DNA of 64,000 bases from Macrocystis pyrifera (Eukaryota; Sar; Phaeophyceae; Laminariales; Laminariaceae): NCBI GenBank assembly GCA_031763025.1, contig JASSKH010000007.1, forward strand, positions 12,878,454-12,942,453, given 5' to 3'. Under the pieces are notes generated by a model. It saw only the letters and a program-made list of their open reading frames with translations, was not told the DNA's origin and did no database searches. Position numbers and translations under genes: made by a program. Below, in pieces: positions 21,120 to 33,933 of the stretch (position 1 is its first letter; each line of letters opens with the position of its first letter).

Positions 21120-22120
21120 TATATATAGCCTTGTTTCAGACAGTTGCCTCCCTTTCGCCTAGACTCAAGATCCGATGCCTCAGAGCTAGACAAAGATATA
21201 CGAATATTCAAACTTCAAACACCAGCCTCGTGATAAACCTATTACTTCGAATGTGATCAGTATGTATCAATATTCACTTAAGAACGCCTTTGGGACCTCA
21301 GGGGAAAACCATGTCAAAGTAAATGATAAGAGCTACGTACGAGTTTGCGTCCACAGTATTTCACGACTAACAACCAATCGCTAGGAGCCGTTAGCCAATT
21401 AACTGACTTTTAGTTGGAAAATCGTCTGGAGAAGCCAGCTCATGGACAGCCGACATGCCACTTAAGTCAGGCGAAGCGAAGCCAAATCAGCTTTCTGCCC
21501 GGTCAAGCGCGTCACAGCGCCGGCGCCGCCGCTACTGCTGCTGCTGCTACCGCAGTGTGGTGGAACTGAAAAGATGCACGACGAGCTGTCATGCTGTTGT
21601 GCCCTACAGCCAAGGCGGTACGAGCACGAACACAAGTACGAGTACTACTCCTTTCGGGTCGACGCACCCTCCACGACACCAAGCGGGCGAGAGCGTATCG
21701 TAGCAGCGGCGGCGGCCCGCTGGCACAATTCAACGCCGCTCGTCAGCGTTATACTCCAGCTACACCTCTCGAGCTTCTGTGCTCCCAGCGGTTGTCGTGT
21801 TGTATACAGCAAGCAGCATGGTACGTGGAGGCATGGAAGATGCTCGGTGTTTATAAGCCAATGATAGGGAGAGATTCGTACCTTTAGTCAAATTCCTACC
21901 TTCTCCAAAGTGTACTTTTTGGCCCCTTTTTTCAAGAAAGTTAATCGTTTCCCGGAGGTGTCGACGATCCGACTTACTGGGTTTCCATACTAGGAAATAA
22001 TGGTTGGAATGCGGGATATACGTTTTCTTCATTGGAGTGTTTTACGAAAGTTTTTTTTTTTTTTTTGTTACTCCGCTTCCCCAAATAAACGTCGAAGGTA
22101 CGATTTGAGGTAAATTAATA

Positions 22121-22229
22121 TTTACGGGGGTCCATAGTTAACAGGACCTATGGCATACATAAAAACCTATATATTTAGGTAATTTTACTAACAATATTTG
22201 GTCCTGTTTACTATGGTCCCCCGTAATAG
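22121..22229. repeat. Family A element, copy
   Basis: TTTACGGGGGTCCATAG to ATGGTCCCCCGTAATAG, well preserved. Confidence 0.85.
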
Positions 22230-22946
22230 TCCGACTACCAGGCATTAACTAGTTGGTGACTTGACCCGTTTTTACGACTGCAGACCCGTTGGGGCACACA
22301 CTAATTAGAATTTCAATGGCGCCCCCCCCCCCCAAACGGGACTGCAGTCCTAAAACGGTCGAGTCGGGCGACGCACAGCTCAAAATACATGACGATTACG
22401 GCATCCGCCACACGCACGCCAGCAGAGCTCGAGCTGCTGGTGTCCGAAGTGCCGATTGGGGAGACGTACGACAACACGAGCGCAGCCCGAAGGCATCTCG
22501 TACCCGAGGGTATATGCTGCTGCTGCACGCTCCTTTCCTGTTGACTCTACTAGCACCGCACCTCCGTTTCACGGACAAAATACTCGGAAGTGAGAGCGGG
22601 GAAAACTTGAGGGCTGAAAAAGGGTTCTAACTCCTTCCTTGGTGGATTCAAAGAGAAAACGCGAACCCCCCCACGGCGGCGGCGATTTTACAGCACCGTC
22701 CACACGAAGCAAGTTCCGGGGCACTACCGCTGCATAGGGTGCGTGTCCGAACTGCGGTGTATGGAGCTGCACCGCATGCGCGCAGCGCGGTGACATCTAC
22801 AAACGCGTTTCGGGAGGAGAGAGGAGAAATGAGACACAACATACTGCTGCAATCCAGTACGTACACCTGATTGGTTTTGACGACAGTGTAATCACTACCG
22901 ACTGAGTCACCCAGTGCCCAGCCCTAAAGCTGCACGCCTGTCCTGT

Positions 22947-23054
22947 TTTACGGAGGACTATAGTAGAGGACCAAACATTTGTCAGTAAAAATGGGTGAAT
23001 ATATAGGTTTTGGTGTGTACAATAGGTCCTGTTTACTATGGCCCCCCGCAATAG
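22947..23054. repeat. Family A element, copy adjoining the family C block
   Basis: TTTTACGGAGGACTATAG to GGCCCCCCGCAATAG, immediately next to the inverted family C repeat at 23.06-23.38 kb. Confidence 0.8.
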
Positions 23055-23059
23055 CCAGT

Positions 23060-23380
23060 TGGTAAATAGGGCAGTGTTCGTCATTTACTCTGGTCACTGC
23101 TGTACATGGTGCCCCGAAAGGGCTACTATTGCACATCTCGGGCAGGCCACCGGTCCTCACCTGTTGATCTAGATCTTTCAGGGCAGATATATTCCTGATC
23201 TGTATTATCTGTGTGATCTAGATGATGCTGCTTGGCGGGAGTTGTAATAATCTGCATGATCTAGCACATGTTTCCCGGGTTGAAACCGTACTCACACAGA
23301 TCCTGCACAGCGTATCGGAACGGCAGGTGAATATCTAGGTGATCTACATGATCTAGATCGTGATCTTTCCGGCGCATGGA
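23060..23380. repeat. Family C GATCTAGATC-rich repeat, inverted copy
   Basis: Diverged inverted counterpart of 240-560. Shared elements in opposite order include CAGATCCTGCACAG, GATCTAGATC and CAGGGCAGATATATTC. Confidence 0.4.
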
Positions 23381-24284
23381 AGGTTGAGAGGACCGCACTC
23401 ATCGGTCGTAACACAAAAATCAAGCCTGAATGATGACATAGGTCAACTAATGTCATATAGCAGCAGCAGCAGTGCCCTGTGTTTGTCCCTCGCAGATCGG
23501 ATCCATAGCACCGTGGGTCTATTCTGCAAACGCATGGGCTCCAACTTATAGGCTATTTCGTCTCTTTTAAGGTCATTGCCCAAATAGGCTCGAACCCCCG
23601 GTCTGAAGCCGCGATTCAATTCCACGATTCGACGACGCCGACGCGGATGGACCCCGTTCAAGGCAAACGAAGCATTCAACGCTGGCAGCAGCAGCACCAG
23701 CAGCAGCAGCAGCAGATGCAGCAGATGCAGATGCAGCAGCCGCAGCCGCAGCCACAGCCGCAGCAGGAGCGGTAGTAATCCGCTCGTAAGGCCAAGCTGC
23801 TAAACAATCGCATTGACGACTGGCCAACCGCGGCTGGAACCTGCCCAAGGTCGAGGTCAAACGTCGATCGCTGCTGCCTTCGTATGTATCCATAAGTGGC
23901 ACATCAAGGCAGTATGGATGTTCCCAATAGCGGCAGTCGACGGAGGGCTGCTGTACGTATGTATAATATGATACAAAGCAGTTCTGCGTTTTTGCTGTTG
24001 ATATTCGAACTATAATAGACGTACCACCGCTACTGCTGTGTATCAGGCTGTATACTAGGAATTACACGTACTATTGTGAGACCTGTGAGTTGGACGACTA
24101 AAAGTCGCCAGCTAGAAATTAGTTGGAAAGATGCTTGAAAAAAGTTAGTTGCGGCGGTGCCAACAATCCGACCATTTGGGTTTCCTTTTTCAAGGCAGGC
24201 TTCATTGCTACGGGGGGTGTATTTCCTCGCAAGACCACTCGCTCAGAGAGAGAGGGAGGGAGGGCTGATAGGTCTCGTACTGCA

Positions 24285-24395
24285 ACTACTACGGGGGGTC
24301 ATAGTAAATAGGACCAAATATTGTTAGTAAAAATATGTAAATATATAGTTTTTTATGTACACCATCGGTCCTATCAACTATGGACCCCCGTAATA
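24285..24395. repeat. Family A element, copy
   Basis: CTACTACGGGGGGTCATAG to TGGACCCCCGTAATAAT. Confidence 0.85.
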
Positions 24396-27308
24396 ATGGC
24401 GCATCAAAAACCCATTGCCATCGACGGTGCCGATGCCGATGGCAGTGCCGAAGGCCGTTGGCGTCAAGTTTACAACCTTTTTTTAACCTGCCAGGTACTT
24501 GAAATGAAGCAAAATAGCGCTAGCCGACTATCACTAGCCGACTAAAATAAGTTACTATTAATACTATTAATCGTGGCTAGCGGAGGTCCAGCCATCTCAC
24601 AGTCCTAACCATTGTATCATTGTATTAGCCTATTCACAGGCCAAAGTATTATATCCGTGTTTTTTAAATCTTTCCTCGTATACCGCGCTCTAGAAAAGGT
24701 ACGTACGTAGATGGTGCGCAACAGCATCACTTATGTTGCACGTAGAGTAGACCTCTGCGTTGGACTTATTGCTATTGATAGCATGCGTCTTGGGCGTGGG
24801 TGCCGTTGAAAATAAACATACACGACCCGACCTTGCCGCCGGCATGACCTCGTTCGGCGCCGGCATCGCAAGCAGCCAGCATGCCAATATCGGCATTGCA
24901 AGCAGCAGCACAGGCAGCCGCAATTCCCAAAGGAAGAAGCACCGGCAGTGCAGCCGCGTTGGCGAAAAGACAACGGCATCCGGGTTACCCCCCACGCACC
25001 CCCCACACACACCCTTGGGCAACCCACCGCCCCCCCCGCCTGGTCTCAAGCAGCCACTTGTTTTGCCTCGCGTACATATATTTACTTTTGGACTGGTGTG
25101 TATCGTACCTGGTAAACGATAGAGGTACCCCGGATGATCGCATCCCTGATGGGGAAAACCCGGGATGCGTTCGGGTTTGACTTTAAACCCGCGGGTTCTG
25201 GGGGTGACCAAAAGCCGGCATATTAGACATGTCCCCCGTTTAGAATGCCTCGCAATATCTTTGGAAACCTTTCAAATTGACAGAAAACGGAGGTCCCTGA
25301 CCTGTCCATGGAGATTTTCTATTTCTGTTTCATATACGCGTGCCTGTCATATTTATGTCTTCGATATCCTTGGGGTCCACTATTTAGTACAGACGTATAC
25401 ACAAGCATGTCTTTCCTATACTGTAGCCATGACACCTGCCCAACATGGAGACCTGGGAACGCCATCTACTACGGCGCACATCAGGTCAATCTGTCTTTCG
25501 CTATATGACTGAATGAGCTCAGATCAGGGGCGTAAGTGTGGGTATCTGCTCTTTCGCGTGCAGCCATAAGCTACATATGCCGCACACTACTACTCGTACG
25601 GCATGTCTCTCTATATTTGTACATATACTATTAAGGCTGCGCAGCTGCCTGCGCAAAACAATACCAGGTACCGTACCGTGTAGTAAATATCATGAAAACA
25701 AAAAAAAAACAAGGCAAGCTGATTGGATTTTGTTGGTGTTTTCTTGTGCCTATTGAATACTCGGAGCTCGATCATTGGTATTTGATGGTTATAGTTCCCG
25801 TTTCGACATCAAATCGTAGTACGCCCTGTCCTCCGCCTGTGGTACCCCTTGACGACCGCAAACGAAAACGGGTTGTCTGAGCACCCGGGTTTACCCGAGT
25901 ACTTGTTGAACCCGTTTGATTTCGTCTGAAAACCCGGATTGCCCGCGACGGGTTCGGGTTTCACTTTCAGAATTATCCGAGTACTCGTTCGTGACGGGTA
26001 CGGGGTACGCCTCCAGTACATGACGTGTATATCATCCTACACGTTGTATACCACACCTCCGGAGTATACCACTTGGAGGATAAAATCTATTAAATCCTAA
26101 AACAGCCACCCGATTTATCACCGGGGTACGTTGTATACTACATCCCCTGCGGTGTCATGTCTCGTTTTCGGTACGACGCCCCCAAGATATCACCTTGGTG
26201 GTGCCGTGAGGCCAGGAAGCACGCAGTACCCCCAGGTGCCCAGCAACAACACGGAGGTGGAGGAGGTGCAAGGTCTTGCGAACGCGTCGCCAATTGCAGT
26301 GGGTAAAACTCTTGCTTGGACGCCAGCGACTGCTGCTACCGGTGCTGAAGGCCCGATCGCGTGTTTTTTTAGCGGAAAATCACACATGTGCCTGCTGCGG
26401 CTGCGAAGGCCCCTATTGGACAGTAGTTCACCCGCAAGCCAGCGCGAGCATCTGCCACCAAGGACTCCACAGCAGAGCCCTTTTAGACAAGCGTAGCACG
26501 GCATCTGCTGCTGAGGCCCCCACAACAGATGTGCAAGCTGGCAGCAAAAGCTCCAACCACTGCCACCACGCCCCTTGCCGCTTCGTGGATTGTGGCCGCA
26601 AAACCTCTAACCACCAACTGCTACGTATCACACCCCTTTCGTACACCCCACAGAGAATACCACCCCGGTGATAACGTTTTTATCAAATCTCGACTACATG
26701 ACCCATTTTAACACCGGGGTACGCTGTATATCACACCCCCGGAGCGTAACACAACGGGTTGTAAGTTACGACAAGTTATTAGGGGCTCTAATGTTTCCAC
26801 GGGGGGTGTGGTATGCACTATCAATATTAATAATTAATAGTGTTGTATAAGAGCAGCAGCCGTCTACAGAAGTACGCTTCGGACCTCTGGCCTCTCGCGG
26901 TGTAGGCTTCTATAGGCTTGTAGAGCACACGGGCGGTGGTATATATGCATTACATACCAATAGCTACTGCTCTGTGATCTACGGTGCAATATACCCACAC
27001 ATACAGACAACAGTAGAATATAATATACTTGTGGTAGGTACAGGCAGTACCAAAAGCTTGCTGGTACAATGTACGATTACGGACTCGATTATGTATACGA
27101 CACGAGGGCAGAACTACTTGATGACTGCTGTAGTGCAGTAGCTCTTTCATAGTGCTCTAGGGTATGCCGGCATCACAGATAAACAAACCATCAGCAAGGT
27201 GAACTCTAACTCTGAGGTCTTCTGCGCGCCTGTCTCTCATTACTAGCTGACTTTCTCCTGCTGTCCTGCTGCCCCTCGTCTCAGACTTCCCACTTATCTC
27301 GCTCTCAC

Positions 27309-27496
27309 CTCTGACGATAGAACATGGCGGCAAAAAGAGCCAGGAAGACCAACCGAAGACCCGTGAAGGCGACGACGTCGGCCATACTCAGGCGAAAGGC
27401 AGTCCCGATGGCGCGGCTGCCCTTTCCAATCCAGAAGAGACAGATGCAGGCGACATCTAGAATCACAGACCCTAAGGCCGGAAGCACAAACATAGG
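27309..27496 (-). CDS. Upstream exon with two predicted membrane helices, possible N-terminus
   Basis: Minus-strand exon with donor CGTCAGAG|GTGAGAGC in phase 2, matching the exon at 19900. A Met codon at 27493 opens MFVLPALGSVILDVACICLF, then GKGSRAIGTAFRLSMADVVA and FTGLRLVFLALFAAMFYRQR. These are two hydrophobic spans with a basic loop. A CCGCCCAG acceptor just before the Met means it may instead be an internal exon. It is the farthest upstream exon in the phase-linked chain leading to the kinase. Confidence 0.5.
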
Positions 27497-28838
27497 CTGG
27501 GCGGCTGGACACGCAACCACTGATACCCCACCCGGTCTTACGGGGGGAGCCACAACCCAACTAGACGGGCGTACCCGTCTGGAGTCACGGAAATACGTCG
27601 CGCAAGCTCAGTATATTCCGCTGCCTCCAACAACAACCAACGGAAGCTCTCGTGGAACACGAGGAGTTCCAATCATAGACAGTTGGCTATATTGTACAGG
27701 GAAATGGGAACCTAAAACCAAAAACCAAAAACCAATGCAGACTCTGAACCATCATCGTTTGATCGCCTTTGTGTCACACTGCTTTTCTCGACCGTCTTCT
27801 GCTGTAGGTGAGCAGTACGACCCGGTGTGACCCTCAGGAGAGTCATCTCCGCTAGTCTGTTTTTATGTGGCTTACTTTCTTGCCCCAAGCTTGGTCAATT
27901 TGGTGGTACGATATCTCCCTTTCTTGCCTGTGGCGCTAAGTTTCGACGACGCGGCAGGCAAACGGGCACAACACACATCTCGCGTCTCTCGCCTCAGGGC
28001 ACGTGAAATGAAACTGGATTGGGAGTAGGGAGCTGGAACGCTTGCCTAGAGTCGAAGAGTTCTCGACGTGGATGGGCGATGGGCGGAGACGGGAGGGCTC
28101 AAAACTGCTGCCCGCGTCCCGCCAGCGTCCCGACTAGCTAGTCCCAACCTGTTTTTGCCACTGCACTGCCAACCTTCCGGGTCGGGTTGACCGCATTTTT
28201 TATTCGAACTTTCCTGTCGGCGTTTTCGCTGCTTTTTGGGAGTCGGTCTCCGCTACGACTTGGAGTTCAACAAGCGCTACGTACAGACACGAGCGATGCA
28301 AGAGGCCATGACAGGACGCGGCCTTGCCGAACAGTCTGCTGTAGTTAGCATGGACAAGGGTGCCGTCGTTTTCCCTTCTCCTTCACTTCGTGTCTCCGTT
28401 TTTCTCCATCTCTCTTTCTCTATCTCCCGTTTTCTTTGCATCCTCCGCCGTGTTCTCCAGCCAAAGAAGGGCCGCTTATTTCGACCACGGCGACGTCACG
28501 TCACACACCAGCCAGCCAGCCAACGAACGGGCGTCAAGAGCATCAGTCAGTAGTGTTTCTGCGCTACGTCGCACTTCTCCGCCGTGAAATCAAGTGCCAG
28601 TCGCCAGCAGGCACTCCACCTGCAGCAGGCAGTACGTCGAACCTCTGCTGCTGTGAGCGCACCAGAGGCTGGAAGCGGTGACATAACCTTCTTCGTGTAC
28701 GCGTGACACCGCATCATTCGCTCGCGTCGAGAGCGTCTCACCAACACGCGGGAGATCATCAACAGCAGGCAGCAGTGGACAGCAGCAGTGTTGCGCCAAA
28801 AACATCACACAAGACCGGATTAACCAACGGTCGCCAAA
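27497..28838. other. Region between divergent genes, probable promoter area
   Basis: Separates the minus-strand exon chain from the plus-strand gene starting at 28839. It holds no repeat I recognise. A plus-strand stretch at 28239-28362 reads LRYDLEFNKRYVQTRAMQEA and is followed by GACAAGG|GTGCC; it could be a small 5' exon but is unsupported. Confidence 0.4.
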
Positions 28839-30009
28839 ATGTTGAGTATGGAAGCCTCGGGCTCGCCGCCGTCACCTCTCGTGCTTTCACCCGCCGATTC
28901 GCCCGCCGAGCGCCGGGCACGAGAGGCCCGATCTCCGGCAGGCCCGAAGGAGCCCTCTGTGGGACTGGCGGGACAGGAGCTTGAGGGTGATGGCGGTTTT
29001 GCTGGAGCGGCTACCCCGACGCAGCTGAAACTCGAAGCTTTGGGTGGATCCTCTGCCTCTACGAGTGCTATGAATAGCAACGGCACTTATAGTAGTATAA
29101 ATGAACAGGCTATTCGCGGCCCCTCCCCCTTCGCTGCCGCTGTCGCTGCCGGTGCCGCCGCCGCCGCCGATGCCGCCCTGCATGGAAAGGACGCCAGTAG
29201 TAGCGTTTTCGCAGGCCCGCCGCTTTCTTCGGGTTCTTCCACGTCGGCATCGTCGTCGGCGTCGGCGTTGCTGTCGTCGGAGGCGTTATCGTCACCGTCG
29301 GTGGCGTCGCCGTCGCCGCCGGCGGCGTCGCCCTCGGCGGCGGCGATGGCGTTGGCTTCGAGAACGATATGCCTCCGCGCTTTGCGCGGGAAACACATCA
29401 ACAATACCAGCATCATCGACAACAACAGCAGCAGCGGAATCAACAGCAACGTCAACAGCAACAACAAAAACAGCAGCATCAACGACAGCATCACCAGCTG
29501 CAGCACCAACACAACAATGCCGTCGTCGTCTTCATCAGGCACCCTGTCGAACCTTGCCGCTTGGGGCGAGAAGGGAGGAGGCAGCCCCAGCACCGCGGTG
29601 TTAATAGCGGTTGCGGCGGCGGCGGCGGCGCTCCCGAGAGCGACGGCGCTGCCCGGAGCGTCCGTCGACGGCCAGGCGGGTGCAGTCGGGGTTGGTACCG
29701 GGAGCGGCGGCGGCGGTGGCGTGTTGCCAGTGGCTAACAAGGTCGTTGATTTGCGGGAGGTGAAAAAGGTGAAGGCAATGCCCCTTGCGACGAGCTCGGC
29801 GGGCGAGGCGTCTTCCGTTCGCGCGGGCGACGCCGCGGACTACGACGACTACGAGGAGGAGGAGGAGGAGGAGGAGGGTAGCGGCGGCGGAGGGCCGGTG
29901 AAGATCGACCTTTCCGCCGGGAAGCGAATGATCGAGTTTCAGCTTAATCTTAACGCGGCTGATGAGAAGCGAGAGGCGGCAAGGCTGAAGGGCGAGAAGG
30001 ACAGGGCAG
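28839..30009 (+). CDS. Unrecognised Ser/Ala-rich protein, first exon
   Basis: Starts at ATG in context GTCGCCAAAATG and runs 390 codons to donor GGGCAG|GTGTGATG (phase 1). Residues 1-180 are Ser/Ala/Pro-rich, and around 200-240 there is an Asn/Ser run from AAC/AGC repeats. Near residue 305 the segment EVKKVKAMPLATS recurs in a later exon. About residues 330-345 are acidic (DDYEEEEEEEE), and a conserved-looking helical end reads KIDLSAGKRMIEFQLNLN and ADEKREAARLKGEKDR. It is probably intracellular and mostly disordered. No family is recognised. Confidence 0.7.
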
Positions 30010-30224
30010 GTGTGATGCTGTAGTAGTTGCAGTAGTAGTAGTACGCGGGGTGTCGTGCAAAGGGTACCGCACGCGGGTTTCGGACGTATTGGTATACATA
30101 GCGCAAAAGACAAAGTAAAAATGTAAATTTTAGCGGTTTCAAGAAAGTAGCCATGTGCCCCCCCACCCCTTCCCCATGCCTCATTCCGTGCCCCGACCCC
30201 CCCCCCTCTCCTCGGACCCATCAG

Positions 30225-30320
30225 GCGCAGTGGCCGCGGAAGGGTCGCAGCGAATGCTGGCGCAGATAAACGCTCGGATGGAAGCGCAGCGGCGGGGGCG
30301 AGGAGGCCTGGTCGGGGGTG
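30225..30320 (+). CDS. Second exon of the Ser/Ala-rich protein gene
   Basis: The acceptor GACCCATCAG follows a long pyrimidine tract, and the phase matches the first exon. It encodes a charged helix, VAAEGSQRMLAQINARMEAQ, then RRGRGG. The donor is GGGGGT|GTGGGCG or an adjacent G run position. It continues the helical end of exon 1. Confidence 0.6.
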
Positions 30321-30401
30321 TGGGCGAGCGACGGCGAAGCTAACACCGGCGACGACAGGGGGGCGGTCGGCGGCAGCTGGGGAGCCCGCGCAGTGGCCCA
30401 G

Positions 30402-30824
30402 CGGCAGATCTTGAAGCTGGCGAGGAAACATGGGATCGGTCTCAGATTCGTGGACGACGACGACGACCACGATAGCGACGCCTCCGGGGTTGCCAAGGTC
30501 CGCGCGTTAGCGAGGGTGCACGGGATCCGGGTACTTATCGTCGGCCAGGAGGATACGTCTCTTGTTGGTGGCGGTGGCGGTGGCGGTGGCGGTGGCGGCG
30601 GCGGCGGCGGCGGTGGTGACGTGCTGGAGAGCGAAACGCCGGGTAGAGGCGTTGGGGGGGGGCTGACGGCTGCTGGAGAAGGAGGGGGAGGGGGGAGAGG
30701 AGGGGGAGAAGGAGCGGTCGGGGATACGGCGACCCCGCCTCCTTTGATGTCGTCGCTCCGGCCTAGAGAGGCCGCGGTTCACAGGCGAAGTCCGTCGCCG
30801 GTGCCGCAGTCAAGCGTTACGAAG
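30402..30824 (+). CDS. Third exon with a repeated LARxHGI motif
   Basis: The acceptor GTGGCCCAG is in phase 0; the donor ACGAAG|GTGCTT is in phase 0. It contains two related segments, QILKLARKHGIGLRFVD and KVRALARVHGIRVLIVG, separated by an Asp-rich linker. Both are amphipathic helix-then-strand patterns. They are followed by a long Gly run from GGT/GGC repeats and a Gly/Pro tail. Function unknown. Confidence 0.6.
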
Positions 30825-31402
30825 GTGCTTTTAATCTGCTGCTTTGGGGCCGGGTTTGGGTCGGTTTCGGTTGGGTCACGTTGTATTGTGCTAAATGTGT
30901 TGGGTTGGGTTGGGTTTCTTGCCTCGCTCCGTGAGGCCAGCGCCCTGGCTTGGCCTTCCTTGCCCCGCTGGCGTTGGGCGCCTCAACACGTCCTTAGAGT
31001 TGTTTGTGTTGTTGCCTCCAGCTAGGACGCCATGCTGGGCGAAGCTGCGCGGTGCGTGTTTGTGGTCGCGTTTTGTCGGCGTTTGTTCTGAGATTTTATC
31101 AAGATCATGAGAGGGTTGGGCCTGAGGCGTGGCCGCGACGCGTGCGCGGGCAAAAGCCAGTTGCCGTGGTGTTCCTCGGTTTTGGTGTGGGGGTGATGAT
31201 GAGGGTTTTCTAGCTGGCATGGTATGGTCGGGATTGTGTTGGTGATGAGAATTTTGTTGTTAACCGCTGCTGTTGCTGCTTTTGCTGCCTGCGTTGGGTG
31301 TCTTTTCCTGGTCGTCGCTCCTCCCCTTGCGCTGCCACCATCTCCTCTTCCCCCAAACCCCATCTAACCTTGACCCGAACCCTGTCGTTCTCCCAATTCC
31401 AG

Positions 31403-31525
31403 ACTGTCGCTAGGAAGACCCTCGGCACTCCGGCGACGCACCCTAGTAGGGAAGGAGGCATGTTTAGCGGCCCTGCCCGCATGATGCGGAGGGCTCTCGA
31501 GGCCAGCGCGGGATGCGTGCCGTCG
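31403..31525 (+). CDS. Fourth exon of the Ser/Ala-rich protein gene
   Basis: Strong acceptor (TCGTTCTCCCAATTCCAG) after a long pyrimidine stretch and strong donor (CCGTCG|GTAAGAGG). It is 41 codons, phase 0 at both ends. It encodes TVARKTLGTPATHPSREGGM and FSGPARMMRRALEASAGCVP. The opposite strand is also open, but the splice signals favour plus. Confidence 0.6.
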
Positions 31526-31729
31526 GTAAGAGGCATTACTGCGGCGAAGCCCTGTCGGTGGGATGGGGTGTGGTGTGGTGTAGTGCGGTGTGATTTCGGT
31601 GCTAACGCGGCACGAAACCGTAACACCACGAGCACGGATACGGCTTGATGGCTCGTTTGGGCTACGTATGTATATAGCTCAATTGTATGCGCACTGGAGC
31701 CAGAGCATGAACTGCTGTGAATGGAGGGG

Positions 31730-31761
<32 letters not shown>
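31730..31761 (+). repeat. (GT)n microsatellite
   Basis: About 14 GT dinucleotides followed by a T run, in the intron after the exon ending at 31525. Confidence 0.95.
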
Positions 31762-31766
<5 letters not shown>

Positions 31767-31917
31767 TTTTTTGTCTCTTCGTTTGTGTTCTTTTTTTTCT
31801 GTCTCCTGCTGTTCTTCCTTTTTGCTGGTCTCGTATTGTGCTGTTTATTTGCCGGATGCTTCCGGTGTTCCTTCGTTTTCAGAAATGCAAAGTTGAGAGC
31901 CAAGCCACCCCCCCCGC

Positions 31918-31985
31918 TGCTCCGTCTTGGAAGGGATGCGTGTTTAATGATCAGGTGACTGAGGCAAGCAACAAATGAGTACGCC
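31918..31985 (-). repeat. Family D terminal repeat, inverted copy
   Basis: TCCGTCTTGGAAGGGATGCG, then GTGACTGAGGCAAGCAACAA and ATGAGTACGCCCC, next to a C run. The family end therefore includes GTACGCCCC. Confidence 0.6.
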
Positions 31986-32389
31986 CCCCGCCCCCCCCCC
32001 CCCCCCCCTCCGCCCCAAATACTCACCTTTTATTTTGTTTGTCGGCAATGGAGCGAGGTGGGCGGAACCTATCTAGGGACAGAAGGCGTCAGTTGGTAGT
32101 GCCCGTGGTTGGTGTGGGGTGCGTGCTTCCTAGTGGTTGGTTTGGTCTCTTCGGGTGCAGCTCCTTCCGTCACCGTAGTTTTTTTTTCAGAAATTGTTCT
32201 CGAATTCGTACGTCAGTAGCATCAGCACCAGCAGCGGCAGCGGCAGGGGCAGGGGCACGCTCGGTTGTTATATTACACCGGCACGTACGTATGTATGTAA
32301 ACGATGTTGTTCCACGCATTTTTTATTATAGTTATTTGTGTCTGCACGCACAGCTGCAGTAGTAGTAGATTTTAACGTGTGCGGTGGCA

Positions 32390-32892
32390 CGTATTTCATT
32401 ATTTGGGACTGCACACATGCAGCAGCAGCGTGTATGTATTATTGTTGCTGTTGCACGTTCAGTTGTGGGGAAAAAGCCGAAAAAAGGTATACATGTTCCA
32501 TGTTTGCCTAAAAAAGGTACGTAATGAAACCATGTTGAAAACACACGCCACATGCGGCTTTTTTTGGCCATGAGACATGACGAGCATAATTTGTTTTGCG
32601 CATGAACAGCAGTAAGCATTCTGAATAGTGTATGCCTGGTATTAGGTCTCATACGATCATGCCTCGTACACAAAGCATATACATGGTACCTGGTATGTAT
32701 TAGTACGTGTTTGATTGAGTTCGTGATCACACCCACTCTTGCGTCGTAGCCACATCGTTGGTACACGTACAGATCGAACAGCACTATCGGGCTCAATTTG
32801 AGGTAACTGCTCTCGCAACCCATACCATTTCAGCATGCAGCACCAATACTTATTTGGGGAGAGACCTCGTGCGCCATAGCAAAGTCACTTCT

Positions 32893-32933
<41 letters not shown>

Positions 32934-33422
32934 ATGGCCAGGTATGAAGCCTCGACTATATCCCCGAGGAACACCGCTTGCACACGGCGGCATGATATTC
33001 CTTTGCTGTACTATATGACCGAAGGGAGCCCACCCCGAGGCGGGGTGTAGCAGACGAATTGCAGTCTGTGTCCATCGTGCCGTATACGAGCGTGTCATAT
33101 GTATGTCGATTTGGTGGATCGTATGTAAGTAATGTGGGGATGTCTTAGTGTGGGGGGATGTCTCAGTGGAAGGCGTTTTTATAGGAGACAGTGTACGTGT
33201 GCCCTCTGATTGGCTCAAAATTCGTCAAAAACAGCAGTTGGAAGCTAGACAAAGTAGACAAATCTAGGTGTACCTTGCATTTTCAAGCCACAAGGAGGAA
33301 CGATGTGAAGCTGGCCAATCGCAGGGCTGCTATTATAGCGTGCGATTTGTACTTGGTTTTCGTGTTTACCTGTTGTTGGTCGAAATTGGACCAGGTATAC
33401 CTGTTTTTGGCTAAAACCCTTT
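32390..33422 (+). repeat. Left arm of a 1-kb intronic inverted repeat
   Basis: The reverse complement matches 35165-36100. Shared blocks include GCTGGCCAATCGCAGGGCTG, CAGACGAATTGCAGTCTGTG, CTGCTCGCAACCC and CATTCTGAATA. Arms differ by substitutions and indels, including a 36-nt C run only in this arm. A further diverged relative lies at 58.17-58.87 kb. It lies in the intron before the exon at 34352. Confidence 0.8.
32897..32932. repeat. Pure C run, 36 nt
   Basis: Sits in the left arm of the inverted repeat at a point where the right arm has only GGGGGGAGCGCC on the aligned strand, so the run expanded after the arms separated. Confidence 0.9.
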
Positions 33423-33714
33423 AATTATGTGTTAATAGTGCCCACGTTCAGTCCTGTGGGGTGCATGCTTTTTTTTTATTTTACTTTGTGGTACGTACGT
33501 ATACGTTACGGTTCCGCCTGGTACGGTGTGGTTATCTGTGGTCAACTCCTTTTTATTTAATTATTTGTGGTGCACGTTTACAACGTACGATATCGTGGTG
33601 CACACGTACCACTATTGCAATCAATTTGGGCATTCCATTGTTTGTGATGCGTCGTACGGGGCAATGGATCCTGTCTGCTGTGAGCTGTGCAGGTAACCCG
33701 TAGATATTTTTTCA

Positions 33715-33824
33715 CTATTACGGGGGACCATGGTAAATAGGACCAAATATTGTAAGTAAAAATAGGTAAAATATATAGGTTTTTATCTATACCATAGGTC
33801 CTATTAACTATGGTCCCCGGTACT
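33715..33824. repeat. Family A element, first of a tandem pair
   Basis: CTATTACGGGGGACCATGG to GGTCCCCGGTACTATT. Head-to-tail with the next copy, sharing the junction. Confidence 0.85.
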
Positions 33825-33933
33825 ATTACGGGGGAGCATGGTAAAGAGGACCAAATATTGTTGGTAAAAATATGGAAATATATAGGTTTTTGTGTATACC
33901 GTAGGTTCTATTTACTATGGCCCTCTGTAATAG
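33823..33933. repeat. Family A element, second of a tandem pair
   Basis: CTATTACGGGGGAGCATGG to TGGCCCTCTGTAATAG. The two copies differ at several sites, so this is not a very recent duplication. Confidence 0.85.

Larger units (their letters stand above)
19901..27308. other. 7.4-kb intron or intergenic stretch, repeats only
   Basis: No convincing exon. It contains a SINE, four family A copies, the inverted family C block, CAG/GCTGCA trinucleotide runs near 23.69-23.77 kb, and a pair of CCGGGGTACG(T/C)TGTATA motifs at 26.13 and 26.71 kb flanking a low-confidence open frame. A minus-strand hydrophobic frame near 24.85 kb (LRLPVLLLAMPILACWLLAM) lacks clear splice sites. Confidence 0.5.

Noticed and set aside
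24690-25211. Membrane-protein exon on the minus strand (LRLPVLLLAMPILACWLLAM)
   Set aside because: Hydrophobic and open, but no donor of the needed phase. The flanking exons 27309 and 19900 already join in phase without it.
28236-28553. Independent small gene or 5' exon (LRYDLEFNKRYVQTRAMQEA)
   Set aside because: Reads like protein but has no start codon in good context and no clear acceptor. Left as a note only.
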